Source: Borrelia sp. HM
Lineage (GTDB): Bacteria > Spirochaetota > Spirochaetia > Borreliales > Borreliaceae
Direction of reading: 5' to 3'
DNA: 64,000 nucleotides
NCBI RefSeq assembly: GCF_019669085.1
Contig: NZ_AP024401.1
Location: forward strand, 558,001-622,000
The notes under the pieces are model-generated. The model had not been told where the DNA came from and did not search any database. It saw only the letters and a program-made list of their open reading frames with translations. Positions 1 to 8,205 of this stretch are shown here, piece after piece. Made by a program: the position numbers and the translations under genes. Each line of letters begins with the position of its first letter. The first letter of the stretch is position 1.

Positions 1-706
1 AAGATACGTCTTGACCCTCCATATGCAATTCCATAAGTTCATCGTTAAAGTCAGATAAAGCATCAAGCATTATTTTTCGTTTTTCCTCAGCTTCCTTTAG
101 TAGCTCAGCAGGAATTTCTTTTTCTATAATTTCTGTTCCATCTTTGCCTTCAAAATAATATGCTTTCATTAAGACAAGATCTACAACTCCCATATGCTTA
201 TCTTCAAGTCCAATTGGAATTTGCATTAAAACTGAGTTTAAATCAAGCTTATCTTTAAGTTGCTCTTTGACATTATTGGGATTTGCTCCAGTTTTATCAC
301 ATTTATTTATGAAAGCCAGACGTGGTACATTATATCTTTTTAATTGTCTGTCAACTGTAATTGATTGAGATTGTACTCCTGCAACAGAATCAAGAACAAG
401 TATTGCTCCATCTAGAACTCTAAGTGAACGTTCTACTTCAATTGTGAAGTCAACGTGACCTGGGGTGTCAATAATATTAATAGGATGACTTTTCCATTCA
501 ACATGAGTTGCAGCTGATGCTATTGTGATTCCTCGTTCTCTTTCAAGTTCCATTGAATCCATTGTTGCTCCAACTCCATCTTTACCTTTTACTTCATGAA
601 TAGCATGAATTTTGTTACAATAAAAAAGGATACGTTCTGTAAGTGTGGTTTTCCCTGAATCAATATGGGCACTAATGCCTATATTTCGCAATTTTTGATA
701 GTCCAT
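1..706 (-). CDS. fusA: Elongation factor G, N-terminal part (cut by window start)
   Basis: This is the 5' part of a translational GTPase that moves tRNA and mRNA through the ribosome in the cytoplasm. The start ATG lies at 706-704 with an AGGAGG ribosome-binding site at about 717-722. The 235 visible residues hold the GTPase domain: P-loop AHIDSGKTT near residue 14, the switch II motif DTPGH and the guanine-specificity motif NKCDK. The C-terminal domains lie outside the window. Spirochaetes carry two EF-G paralogues, one for translocation and one for ribosome recycling. I think this is the BB_0540 orthologue, but the visible part cannot settle which role it has. Confidence 0.95.
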   Translation of the reverse strand, partial: MDYQKLRNIGISAHIDSGKTTLTERILFYCNKIHAIHEVKGKDGVGATMDSMELERERGITIASAATHVEWKSHPINIIDTPGHVDFTIEVERSLRVLDGAILVLDSVAGVQSQSITVDRQLKRYNVPRLAFINKCDKTGANPNNVKEQLKDKLDLNSVLMQIPIGLEDKHMGVVDLVLMKAYYFEGKDGTEIIEKEIPAELLKEAEEKRKIMLDALSDFNDELMELHMEGQDVS

Positions 707-758
707 GGACTATTTTCCTCCTGAGTATATATTAATTAGAACACTACTTATCTTAAGG

Positions 759-787
759 ATTTTACATGGTTTTTTAAAAAAAGTCTA
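759..787 (-). promoter_or_regulatory. Candidate sigma-70 promoter of fusA
   Basis: Read on the minus strand there is TAGACT (782-787), a 17-base spacer and TAAAAT (759-764). Transcription would start near 752, giving a leader of about 45 bases before the fusA start. The rest of the gap to the next gene is A/T-rich. Chance matches are common at this base composition. Confidence 0.4.
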
Positions 788-1035
788 TTTTAAACTGTTT
801 TAATTGGTTTGACTTAAAATATAAATGCATTTTTTAAAAAGTAGTCATTAAACTGCTTGTGGCTTTATTGGTAGCTTTTGGTAAAAAAGATTTAAGTGTT
901 TATAATAAAAAATCATTTTAATTCGGTGACAAATTATATCTTTTAGTCTTAAAGAAGATATTTTTTGTTGACCAGAAAAATACAATTGTTTTGAGTTTGA
1001 ATTATTTTATGTGATTTAATCATTTAAAGATTTAC

Positions 1036-1064
1036 TTGACTAAGTTTTATTAAAAGTATAAAAT
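1036..1064 (+). promoter_or_regulatory. Candidate sigma-70 promoter of the KTSC gene
   Basis: TTGACT (1036-1041), a 17-base spacer and TAAAAT (1059-1064) lie about 130 bases upstream of the KTSC-domain gene. Between this and the fusA promoter (788-1035) I see no open frame or RNA structure. The assignment rests on the hexamers only. Confidence 0.35.
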
Positions 1065-1193
1065 TAATTACAAGGAATATATCATTTAGTAAATTTTGAT
1101 TTTATTGATTAAAAATGCTTAACATTTAATGAATTTACTCTTTCTTTACTTTATATTTTATACTCCTAAGAATAATAATTGGAGGGTATAAGT

Positions 1194-1421
1194 TTGAATA
1201 CTTTAACAATATCTCATGAATTGAGCAAAATACATCAGGTGGATTATGATTCTGCTTTGTCTGAACTTTCTATCTTTTTTAAGGACGGGCGAGCTTATAA
1301 ATATTTCAAAATTGAGCCAAGGCATTTTAATATGATATCTAAGCTTGTGCAAGAGAGAAAATCAGTTGGTAAATATTTGACAGAGCATATCTTTAACAAA
1401 TATGATCAAGAAAAGCTTTAG
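1194..1421 (+). CDS. Small KTSC-domain protein
   Basis: A 75-residue protein of unknown role. Residues 25-70 follow the KTSC family pattern: a hydrophobic strand, FKDGRAYKYFKI, then a helix and a closing GKYLTEHI element followed by NKY. The family name comes from a short Lys-Thr-Ser-Cys-like signature; here the corresponding stretch is KSVGKY. I chose the TTG at 1194 because GGAGGG (1181-1186) lies 7 bases ahead. The frame-open TTG at 1179 overlaps that site and would add five residues with no ribosome-binding site. The gene is monocistronic, with its own terminator directly downstream. KTSC proteins are often tiny stand-alone genes; their biochemical role is not established. Confidence 0.8.
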   Translation: MNTLTISHELSKIHQVDYDSALSELSIFFKDGRAYKYFKIEPRHFNMISKLVQERKSVGKYLTEHIFNKYDQEKL

Positions 1422-1450
1422 TTCTAGTCATTTAGATTAATAATTGAGTA

Positions 1451-1484
1451 AGGGCTTCTTAATATATTAAGAAGCCCTTTTTAT
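1451..1484 (+). terminator. Strong rho-independent terminator after the KTSC gene
   Basis: A perfect 12-bp stem (1451-1462 with 1467-1478) closes a TATA loop and is followed by a run of T. It contains GGGCTTCT/AGAAGCCC, which is G+C-rich for this genome. It ends the KTSC transcript 30 bases after its stop codon. Confidence 0.92.
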
Positions 1485-1621
1485 TTGCTTTAATATTGTT
1501 AATTTCGATATAATAAAATCGCTATTATCCATAATTATCTTGATATTTTTTTAAATAAGAGTTATAATTTTACTAAATTGTTAAATTTGGTAAAATTAGC
1601 AGTTTTTATAGGATCTAGATA

Positions 1622-2734
1622 ATGATGAAGAAGTTGTTGTCATTTATAATGATGTTTTTATTGTTAAATGTTTCTTATGCTAAGATTTTTTATTTTGCAG
1701 CGGGTTTTAATACTCAATTTAGTCTTGAATCACTTTTTTTATTTAATAAGAAAACTTATACGGTTTTAGATAAGTGGATGAGTTTTGAATTGTTATCTAT
1801 CATAAAAAATATGAAAAATGATTTATTAACTCATGTGGATGCACTTTCTAATAGTACGTATGATCTATATCATTCTGCACAAGAAAGTTTAGAACTTTTT
1901 ACAAATTTATATGATGATATTGATCAAACCAATAATGGTACTACTTTAACCAATGCTAATGATACAAATTTTAAAAAAACTGCAATAAGTGATTTGCGTT
2001 CATTTTTAAAGAGTGCTGATCTTGCTAAAGATCCTGAAAAATTTTTTTCTGAACTATCTAAGTTAAAGGCCAAAGATTTAATTAAGAAGTTAGATAAGGA
2101 TGGCTTGAAGATCAAAAAAATGTTAGATCATTTAGAGGAAACAGCAAAAAATGCTATGGATCTAAAAGATGAATTCTTTGGTCACTTAAAAGAACTTGGA
2201 GTTAGTAGTAAAGAAGATATTTTGAAATTGCGGGATGAACTTACTACTCCAGGTACTATTTTAAATGATGCTTTGAGAAGAAAATTATCACCTTTGTTTA
2301 GTACTGGTTTTCAAGGATATTTTCAAGTTGGTCTTCCTATTGCTGATAGTAATTTTTATTATGGTTTTGAGCTTGGTTTTGGTATGAATCTTGGTCGAAG
2401 TATTATGGATTTAGACTTTTTAAAGGATTCATCTTCTCCTGATAAATTTGGTATAGGAATTATACCAAGATTATTTGTTAAATACGATATTTATTATTTA
2501 GCTGCTGCTTTGTTTACGGGTTTTGGTGATAAATCTTTAGTTGCAGATCCTGTTTATGTTGGGAATTTATCTAGTAATAATAAGATAATTAATCCTTTTA
2601 GTATTGTTGAAACAGGCTTAAGATTCAGATTGGCATTTCTTAATTTAGAATCATCAGTGTTATTTTCTGTTAATGATTTTAAATATAGAGATTTAAGAGT
2701 TGGACTTGGATTTGAGATTCCAGTAATTTTTTGA
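1622..2734 (+). CDS. Exported protein with coiled-coil middle and barrel-like C-terminus
   Basis: This 370-residue protein starts with a clear signal peptide (MMKKLL, a hydrophobic stretch, then a cut near SYA at residue 20). Residues 50-220 are charged and helical, with runs such as LKAKDLIKKLDKDGLKIKK that suggest coiled coil. Residues 230-370 switch to alternating aromatic and glycine strands (GFQGYFQVGLP, YYGFELGFGMNLG) and end in a hydrophobic strand with terminal F, as in outer-membrane beta-barrels. It is probably an outer-membrane or periplasm-facing protein; no function is recognised. The start may be the first or second ATG (1622 or 1625). An AGGAT motif lies just upstream. A TPR lipoprotein and another barrel-like protein follow. 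Confidence 0.75.
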   Translation: MMKKLLSFIMMFLLLNVSYAKIFYFAAGFNTQFSLESLFLFNKKTYTVLDKWMSFELLSIIKNMKNDLLTHVDALSNSTYDLYHSAQESLELFTNLYDDIDQTNNGTTLTNANDTNFKKTAISDLRSFLKSADLAKDPEKFFSELSKLKAKDLIKKLDKDGLKIKKMLDHLEETAKNAMDLKDEFFGHLKELGVSSKEDILKLRDELTTPGTILNDALRRKLSPLFSTGFQGYFQVGLPIADSNFYYGFELGFGMNLGRSIMDLDFLKDSSSPDKFGIGIIPRLFVKYDIYYLAAALFTGFGDKSLVADPVYVGNLSSNNKIINPFSIVETGLRFRLAFLNLESSVLFSVNDFKYRDLRVGLGFEIPVIF

Positions 2735-2829
2735 GATTTTAATCATTAATACTGTGTTTAATATTTAGATTTAGTTTTGAATATTTTGCCTAATTTTTAT
2801 GTTATCTAAAATGTTTGGATTTGATTTTA

Positions 2830-3369
2830 ATGCGTAAGAGCTCATCTTTTTTCTTTTTTTATTTATTATTATCTTGTGGCACTCTTTCTAAAGAATATCA
2901 GGCTATATCAGATGAATATTATAAACTTGCTAAATTAAATGATGATCTTGGAAATAATGAGACTTCGGTTGCGCTTTATGAACAAGCTATTAAATTTAAT
3001 GTTAATGTAGATGATGCATCCAGTTATAATTTTGTTTTGGCTTATATCAATTTAAAGCAATATGATAAAGCTGAGTTAGAAATTAAATCTTTACTAAAAA
3101 AGGATCCAGACAATGTTTTGTTAGTTAATTTAAAGGCTTATTTATTCTTTAAAAAGGGTAATCTAGATGAGGCTTTAAAATTTTATTTAAAAAATTTAGA
3201 AGTAGTACCTGCTAATCAAGAAGCATTATTTAATACTTTTTATATTTATTATTTAAAGAATGATTTAGAAAACGCAAAGAAATATATTTTGAAATATAAA
3301 GAATTAAATTATTCAATACCTTCGAATGCAAATGAGATAGTTTCATCTTTGTTGGAAAGTGGTGGCTAG
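2830..3369 (+). CDS. TPR-repeat lipoprotein
   Basis: The predicted product has 179 residues. The N-terminus is a lipoprotein signal: MRKSSS, then a phenylalanine-rich hydrophobic core and the lipobox LLSC, with the lipidated Cys near residue 17. The mature part holds about three tetratricopeptide repeats, seen as ALYEQAIKFN, AELEIKSLLKKDPDN and ALKFYLKNLEVVPAN, each with the usual alternating small and aromatic positions. TPR lipoproteins act as protein-binding scaffolds at the periplasmic membrane face. The ATG at 2830 is preferred because it gives a normal signal peptide; an in-frame TTG at 2815 would add five residues. It lies between two barrel-like proteins, which may hint at envelope assembly, but that is inference. 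Confidence 0.8.
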   Translation: MRKSSSFFFFYLLLSCGTLSKEYQAISDEYYKLAKLNDDLGNNETSVALYEQAIKFNVNVDDASSYNFVLAYINLKQYDKAELEIKSLLKKDPDNVLLVNLKAYLFFKKGNLDEALKFYLKNLEVVPANQEALFNTFYIYYLKNDLENAKKYILKYKELNYSIPSNANEIVSSLLESGG

Positions 3370-3476
3370 AGTATAAAGAGCATTTTATGCTATATTAGTT
3401 CATTATCTTTTGTTTGTATTGATACAATTAATTAAGTTTTCATGTTAATTTAAATGTTTTAAGGAGGGATTAAGTT

Positions 3477-4112
3477 ATTCTTAGGATAAGAATTTTATTT
3501 TTAAGTTTGTTGATATTTGTTACAAGTAATTCTTTCTCATATGTTGCCTTTGAATTTAATTTAGGATTTGGACTTGATTTTCCATTGAACATTGTTTCAA
3601 ATTTTTATAATACACCTTTATATTTAGGTGAAAAACTTGGCAATAGTATCTCTGATTCAGATCGAAAAGAGATCATTCGAAATTTTGCTGATATGGTTAA
3701 TCTTTCTAAGGCTGGTTTAAATTATGGAATACATGCTCAAATGGGAGGAAGATTTGATGATTTTATTTCACTTGGTTTAGAATTTGGAATTGATTTTAAT
3801 ATGATTAATACAATCAATGGCAAAGGAAGATTGAGTGATAGTCTTTCATTGATTTCAGCTTTTGAACCTAGACTGTATACAAGATTAGACTTTTTTGTTG
3901 GAGCTATCTTATTATTTACCGGACCTAGAATTAATGTTGTTGCTGTGGATAAGGATTGTATTTTGACTGAATTTGGAGTGTTTGGTTGGGATCTTGGAGT
4001 GAGATCTACGTTTTCTTTCTTGATGCTTGAGGGATATTATAATTGGAATATTCAGGATAATAGATTTTCTGGTTTTAAGTTTGGTATAGGTTTTGAATTT
4101 GGAATTATTTAA
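3477..4112 (+). CDS. Exported barrel-like protein, probable non-standard start codon
   Basis: The product looks like a small outer-membrane protein. Strand-like segments FEFNLGFGLDFP, DDFISLGLEFGIDF, YTRLDFFVGAILLF and the closing FKFGIGFEFGII alternate glycine, aromatic and hydrophobic residues. An ORF begun at the first TTG (3507) cuts the signal peptide in half. Reading back in frame to 3474 gives ILRIRILFLSLLIFVTSNSF, a complete n-region, core and cleavage region. A strong AGGAGGG (3462-3468) sits 8 bases before ATT at 3477; the frame is closed by TAA at 3471. I therefore place the start at ATT 3477 (or GTT 3474), giving 211 residues. Function unknown. Confidence 0.65.
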   Translation: MLRIRILFLSLLIFVTSNSFSYVAFEFNLGFGLDFPLNIVSNFYNTPLYLGEKLGNSISDSDRKEIIRNFADMVNLSKAGLNYGIHAQMGGRFDDFISLGLEFGIDFNMINTINGKGRLSDSLSLISAFEPRLYTRLDFFVGAILLFTGPRINVVAVDKDCILTEFGVFGWDLGVRSTFSFLMLEGYYNWNIQDNRFSGFKFGIGFEFGII

Positions 4113-4232
4113 ATAAGTAATAAAGAAGTTGACAATCTAAAATTTATATTGCTTTTATATTAATAGTAATTGCATTAGCTAAGTTCCAGATTGATTTTTA
4201 ACTAATAAATATTTAAACTTTAGTAATCTTTT

Positions 4233-4260
4233 TTAGACTTGTGTAAATTTTGCTTATATT
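4233..4260 (+). promoter_or_regulatory. Candidate promoter of prs
   Basis: TTAGAC (4233-4238), a 16-base spacer and TATATT (4255-4260) lie about 50 bases before the prs start. A perfect TTGACA at 4129-4134 is also present, but its best -10 partner (TTTTAT, 18-base spacer) is weak. Either could be used. Confidence 0.35.
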
Positions 4261-4308
4261 AAGGTAAAATAAAATCAATATTTTCTTTTTAAAATAGGGA
4301 GTTCAAAT

Positions 4309-5529
4309 TTGAGTTTGATTATTAAAAAATCGATAGGGATTATTGCGTGTCCTGGTGGTAGAGTATTTGCAGATAAAATAATGGAAGAACTTAGAAAAAT
4401 ATTTTTAGATGCCGAGAGTCAAGTTATTGAAAAAATTTCACAAACTTCCAATTCCTTAAAAGAAGATGTTTTAAAGCCTGAGGGAATTTTATCTCATTTA
4501 TTAGAAGGACTTGAATTTCCTAACTTAAGTTTTAATGAAACTATGGAAATTCCTGTTACATTTGTTAAATTTGCTAATGGTGAATTTAAATCAGAAATTT
4601 TGGAAACCATAAGAAATAAAGATATTTTTATTGTTCAAGATGTTTCTAATACTTATCCGGTTTATGTAAATAATAACGAAAAAGTATTAATGACAATTAA
4701 TGATCATTTGATGAATTTGATGACTACAGTGGATGCATGCATGCAAGCTAAAGCTCGCTCTGTGAGTGTTATTGTACCTTCTTATCCTTATTCTAGACAA
4801 GATAAGAAACATTCAAGAGAAGGATTAACGGCAAGTCTTTTTGGAAGATTTTTGGAGGAATTGGGCGTTAAACATATTTTAACACTAGACATTCATTCAA
4901 AAGCGATTGAAAATGTTTTTAGAAAAACATGTTTTGAAAATTTAAATGCATCTTATGAAATTTTTTGTGCTTTAGCTGAGCTAATAGATATTAAAGATTC
5001 AAATTTGGTAGTTGTTTCTCCTGATACTGGAGCTGTTAATAGAAATAAGTTTTTTGCATCTAATCTTAAGAGACCTTTAGCTTTGCTTTATAAAGAAAGA
5101 GATTATTCAAAAATAGCACATAATGTTAATGATTCTAATATTTCTATTACTAAGCTTTTAGGAGATGTTGAAGGGAAGAATGTTTTTATGAGTGATGATA
5201 TTTTAGCTACTGGTGGAACTTTTATTAAGGCTGTGAAATTGCTAAAAGGAATGGGGGCAAAAAAGATTATATGTGCAATAAGTTTACCATTTTTTAATGG
5301 GGATGCAATTAGGTATTTCGATAAGGCTTATGAAGAAGGTTATTTTTATAAAATAATTGGGACAAATGCTGTTTATCATGATGATAAACTTATCAGTAAA
5401 CCTTGGTATTATGAATCTAATGTTGCGCATCTTTTTGCTGGTGCAATTCTTGCAATTCACAATAGAGTAAGCTTTCAAAAGCTTCTTGATAGAAGTCATG
5501 ATATTCAAGAGTTGATTTCTAAGAGTTAA
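4309..5529 (+). CDS. prs: Ribose-phosphate pyrophosphokinase (PRPP synthetase), long form
   Basis: Makes 5-phosphoribosyl diphosphate from ribose 5-phosphate and ATP, feeding nucleotide salvage in an organism that cannot make purines de novo. At 406 residues it is longer than the usual 310-320. The flexible catalytic loop is present as YSRQDKKHSREGLTA near residue 163. The metal-binding region reads LDIHSKAIE, and the PRPP loop is SDDILATGGT near residue 302 (family: DDMIDTGGT). The extra length lies mainly between the first strand and the FANGE motif (about residues 30-75) and at the C-terminus. The start is TTG at 4309, 7 bases after GGGAG. A sugar kinase follows after 4 bases, so the two are probably co-transcribed. 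It corresponds to BB_0544. Confidence 0.93.
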   Translation: MSLIIKKSIGIIACPGGRVFADKIMEELRKIFLDAESQVIEKISQTSNSLKEDVLKPEGILSHLLEGLEFPNLSFNETMEIPVTFVKFANGEFKSEILETIRNKDIFIVQDVSNTYPVYVNNNEKVLMTINDHLMNLMTTVDACMQAKARSVSVIVPSYPYSRQDKKHSREGLTASLFGRFLEELGVKHILTLDIHSKAIENVFRKTCFENLNASYEIFCALAELIDIKDSNLVVVSPDTGAVNRNKFFASNLKRPLALLYKERDYSKIAHNVNDSNISITKLLGDVEGKNVFMSDDILATGGTFIKAVKLLKGMGAKKIICAISLPFFNGDAIRYFDKAYEEGYFYKIIGTNAVYHDDKLISKPWYYESNVAHLFAGAILAIHNRVSFQKLLDRSHDIQELISKS

Positions 5530-5533
5530 TTTT

Positions 5534-6898
5534 ATGAATGTACTTAGTATTGATATTGGTACTAGTACTTTGAAGTCTGCTTTAGTTAATTCACAACATG
5601 GAGTTTTAGAGTCTTTTGATGTAAATTATTTTGATTACTTTAATGTTGATTTTGAAAATTTTGATTTCAAAATATGGATTTTTGCTTTAAAAAAGGTAAT
5701 TTCTAAGTTTAGATATAAACAAATAGATTGTATTTCTATTAGTGGTATTTCTCCATGTTTAATAGCTCTTGGTCCAGATTTAGTTCCTTTAGAGGTTTTA
5801 CATTGGAATTCTTCTAAAGTGGTTGGTAACTTTAGCGGAAAATCAGCTTTTTTACCATTTGTTCTTAGTACTATTGAGAGGGGCATTTATGATAAGGTTA
5901 GATATTTTGTATCTTGTTTTGAATATTTTATTTATTTGCTCACAGGTAATCTAATTACAAGTTATCCAAATTTATCTTATATTCCTTTTATTTGGGATGA
6001 TATTGAAATAAGTGAATATAATCTTGATAAAGATAAATTTCCTCCATTTTTAAGGATGGGCACAAGTGTTGGTAAAGTTACTAATAGTGCCAGTATTGAG
6101 TTTGGAATACAAAGTGGAATAGAGGTTATTAATGCTGGAATAGATTATTTAAGCGTACTTATTGGAATTGGGGCATTTTTTCCTGGAGTTATATCCAATA
6201 GAACAGGTACAAGTGAAGGATTTAATTTTGTCTCAGATGAATGTTTACCTGGCTTTTCTTTGGCATATCCTTATTTTTTAGATAATTTGTTTATTATTGG
6301 TAAGATAATTCCTTCTGGATATTTGTTACAATTATTTAAAGATAAATTTTTTAGGAGTAATAAGTCTTTTAAAGAATTTTTTGAAGAAATTGCTAAGGTG
6401 TATAATCTATGTGATGTTTATTTTTATTTAAACAAAAAAGAGCTTTTCTCTGATCGTATTTTAATAGATTCACAAATAAGAGATGATTTGAGTAAAGGTA
6501 TTGTTGGAAAATTAGAAAATTCTTTACAGATAGTGATTGCAATTCTTGAGTCTTCTTATTTTTCCTTTTACAATAGAATACTTCAGCTTAAATCCTTGAA
6601 AAAAGATGTTTTAGATATTTTTGTTAGTGGTTCTAATTCTGATAATTCGTTTTTAAATGAGTTAAAATCTAATATTATTGGTAGAGATTTAAAGGTCTTT
6701 GAATTTAAACATTCTGAGATCATTGGTAATGCAATCTTAGCTTTTTATTGTTTAAAAGAGTTTGATAGCTTAGATGAGGCATTTAAAAAGATTGCTAAAT
6801 GTAAGAAAGTGATATCTTTTAATGCTAGTGTTCATGATATTTATTTGGAGAAATATCATAAGTATATTTCCAATTTTAATTTATTTGTTAATAGTTAA
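5534..6898 (+). CDS. xylB: FGGY-family carbohydrate kinase (xylulokinase-like)
   Basis: An ATP-dependent sugar kinase of 454 residues. The N-terminal ATPase motif LSIDIGTSTLKSALVN opens the protein, ISGISPCLIAL matches the sugar-binding loop region, and NAGIDYLSVLIGIG near residue 202 carries the catalytic aspartate of the FGGY fold. The phosphate-2 region appears as NRTGTSEG. It is somewhat shorter than xylulokinases of about 480 residues, and the substrate cannot be read from sequence; xylulokinase is the customary annotation. It starts 4 bases after prs, which suggests coupling of a pentose phosphate supply to PRPP synthesis (inference). The last 18 bases overlap the convergent SPOR gene. 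Confidence 0.82.
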   Translation: MNVLSIDIGTSTLKSALVNSQHGVLESFDVNYFDYFNVDFENFDFKIWIFALKKVISKFRYKQIDCISISGISPCLIALGPDLVPLEVLHWNSSKVVGNFSGKSAFLPFVLSTIERGIYDKVRYFVSCFEYFIYLLTGNLITSYPNLSYIPFIWDDIEISEYNLDKDKFPPFLRMGTSVGKVTNSASIEFGIQSGIEVINAGIDYLSVLIGIGAFFPGVISNRTGTSEGFNFVSDECLPGFSLAYPYFLDNLFIIGKIIPSGYLLQLFKDKFFRSNKSFKEFFEEIAKVYNLCDVYFYLNKKELFSDRILIDSQIRDDLSKGIVGKLENSLQIVIAILESSYFSFYNRILQLKSLKKDVLDIFVSGSNSDNSFLNELKSNIIGRDLKVFEFKHSEIIGNAILAFYCLKEFDSLDEAFKKIAKCKKVISFNASVHDIYLEKYHKYISNFNLFVNS

Positions 6899-7606
6899 TA
6901 TATAAGCGTCCTTAAACTCATTTAATCCTAGTATTTTTTTGAGATCTAGTTTTGCTTCTGATATAGTTTTGTAAGGTCCAGATCTGACTCTATATATATC
7001 TTTTTTATTTACTGTTGCTGATTGGATTTTTGCATGTATTTTATATTTAATTAATTCTTGAATATTATTATCAGCAGAAATAGGATCTGAGAGTGATGCA
7101 AATTGTATGTAATATTCTTTTTGAGGTTTATATTTATTATCTTTATTTTCAGATTTACTATGTTTGTTTTTTTCTTTTTTAATTTCTTTGTTTGTTTTAA
7201 TAGTTACTTTTGATGTTTGTGGTGTTTTTTCTTTGGAGTTTATTTTGTCAACTTTTTGTTGATTTATTACTTGTGATTCTTTTTCATTAATAATTTTTTT
7301 ATTATTGTTGTTTATGCTATTACTTAAGCTTTTATCTTTTTTGCTATCTTTCGTTAGGTCAATTATAATTTCATTTGGTTTGTCAGTTATTGATAAAGTT
7401 TCTTCTGGGCTTTCATTTTTTATTTCTTCTATAGTTTTTTCATCTTTTATTTCTTGTAGGACAATATTTTTACCTGCGATGTCAGAGGCTAGGTTTTTAT
7501 TTGGAAAGAAAATTATTATTCCAAGAAATATTATTGTACACACAGCTACAATTGAAGTTAATGCTACTAAAAATCCTTTGCTATTATTTTCATTAAAGTC
7601 TTGCAC
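6881..7606 (-). CDS. Membrane-anchored SPOR-domain protein
   Basis: A 241-residue bitopic protein. A single membrane segment (about residues 12-35, FLVALTSIVAVCTIIFLGII) follows a short cytoplasmic tail. Next comes a long Lys/Asn/Glu-rich low-complexity linker (residues 50-165). The C-terminal 75 residues form a SPOR domain: YYIQFASLSDPISADNNIQE, then VNKKDIYRVRSGPYKTISEA. SPOR domains bind denuded glycan strands of septal peptidoglycan, so a role in division is likely. The start is GTG at 7606, overlapping the coaE stop (TAGTG). It is the last gene of the cheY1-fliS-flgN-like-polA-coaE operon and overlaps the sugar kinase end by 18 bases. Confidence 0.85.
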   Translation of the reverse strand: MQDFNENNSKGFLVALTSIVAVCTIIFLGIIIFFPNKNLASDIAGKNIVLQEIKDEKTIEEIKNESPEETLSITDKPNEIIIDLTKDSKKDKSLSNSINNNNKKIINEKESQVINQQKVDKINSKEKTPQTSKVTIKTNKEIKKEKNKHSKSENKDNKYKPQKEYYIQFASLSDPISADNNIQELIKYKIHAKIQSATVNKKDIYRVRSGPYKTISEAKLDLKKILGLNEFKDAYILTINK

Positions 7607-8205
7607 TATATTACCCCTTTCATTTTTGTCCTAATCTTTTTTTCTAGATATTTATAGCTCTTATTGTTAATTATATTTATTATTTTTGAATTTAGAATAT
7701 TTTTATTTAAAAAAATATTTTCTTGTTGTTTAAGGATATTTATAATTAAATTTTCATCAATGTTTCGGTTTGATATTAGCCTGTGTTTTATTATCTCGTC
7801 ATTTGCTTTTATCATAAATATGTAATTGCAAAACTTTGCAAGATTTAATTTAAAAAGTAATGCTGCGTTTATTATGAGTTTATTAGATGTGCTTTGTAAT
7901 ATAGCTTGTTCTACTTTCTTATATATAATAGGATGTGTTATTGCTTCTAATTTATCTAGTTCTTTTCTATCTTTAAATACAAGATTTCTCAGTTTTGCTC
8001 TTTCAATTTCATTTTGATTATTTAATATTTCTGTGCCAAATGTATTCACTATTTTATCTTGTTTTAATTTTAAAATTATGTGCCCAATTTTATCCACATT
8101 TATTTCTTTAAAATTATATTTATTTTTAATGATTTTAGAAACGGTATCTTTGCCTGTTGATATTCGTCCAGTGATGCCAATTATTATTGATGTATTTCTC
8201 CCCAT
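7606..8205 (-). CDS. coaE: Dephospho-CoA kinase with altered P-loop
   Basis: Predicted to phosphorylate dephospho-CoA, the last step of coenzyme A synthesis. It has 199 residues, the usual family length. The P-loop near residue 12 reads GRISTGKDT, so the Ser/Thr that normally follows GK is Asp (the family has GGIGSGKST). Downstream, VDKIGH matches the family VDAD-like motif, and THPIIYKKVEQ and INAALLFKLNL match the lid and core regions of CoaE. It overlaps polA by 22 bases at its start and the SPOR gene by one base at its stop, so it is translationally coupled within the operon. Confidence 0.88.
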   Translation of the reverse strand: MGRNTSIIIGITGRISTGKDTVSKIIKNKYNFKEINVDKIGHIILKLKQDKIVNTFGTEILNNQNEIERAKLRNLVFKDRKELDKLEAITHPIIYKKVEQAILQSTSNKLIINAALLFKLNLAKFCNYIFMIKANDEIIKHRLISNRNIDENLIINILKQQENIFLNKNILNSKIINIINNKSYKYLEKKIRTKMKGVI

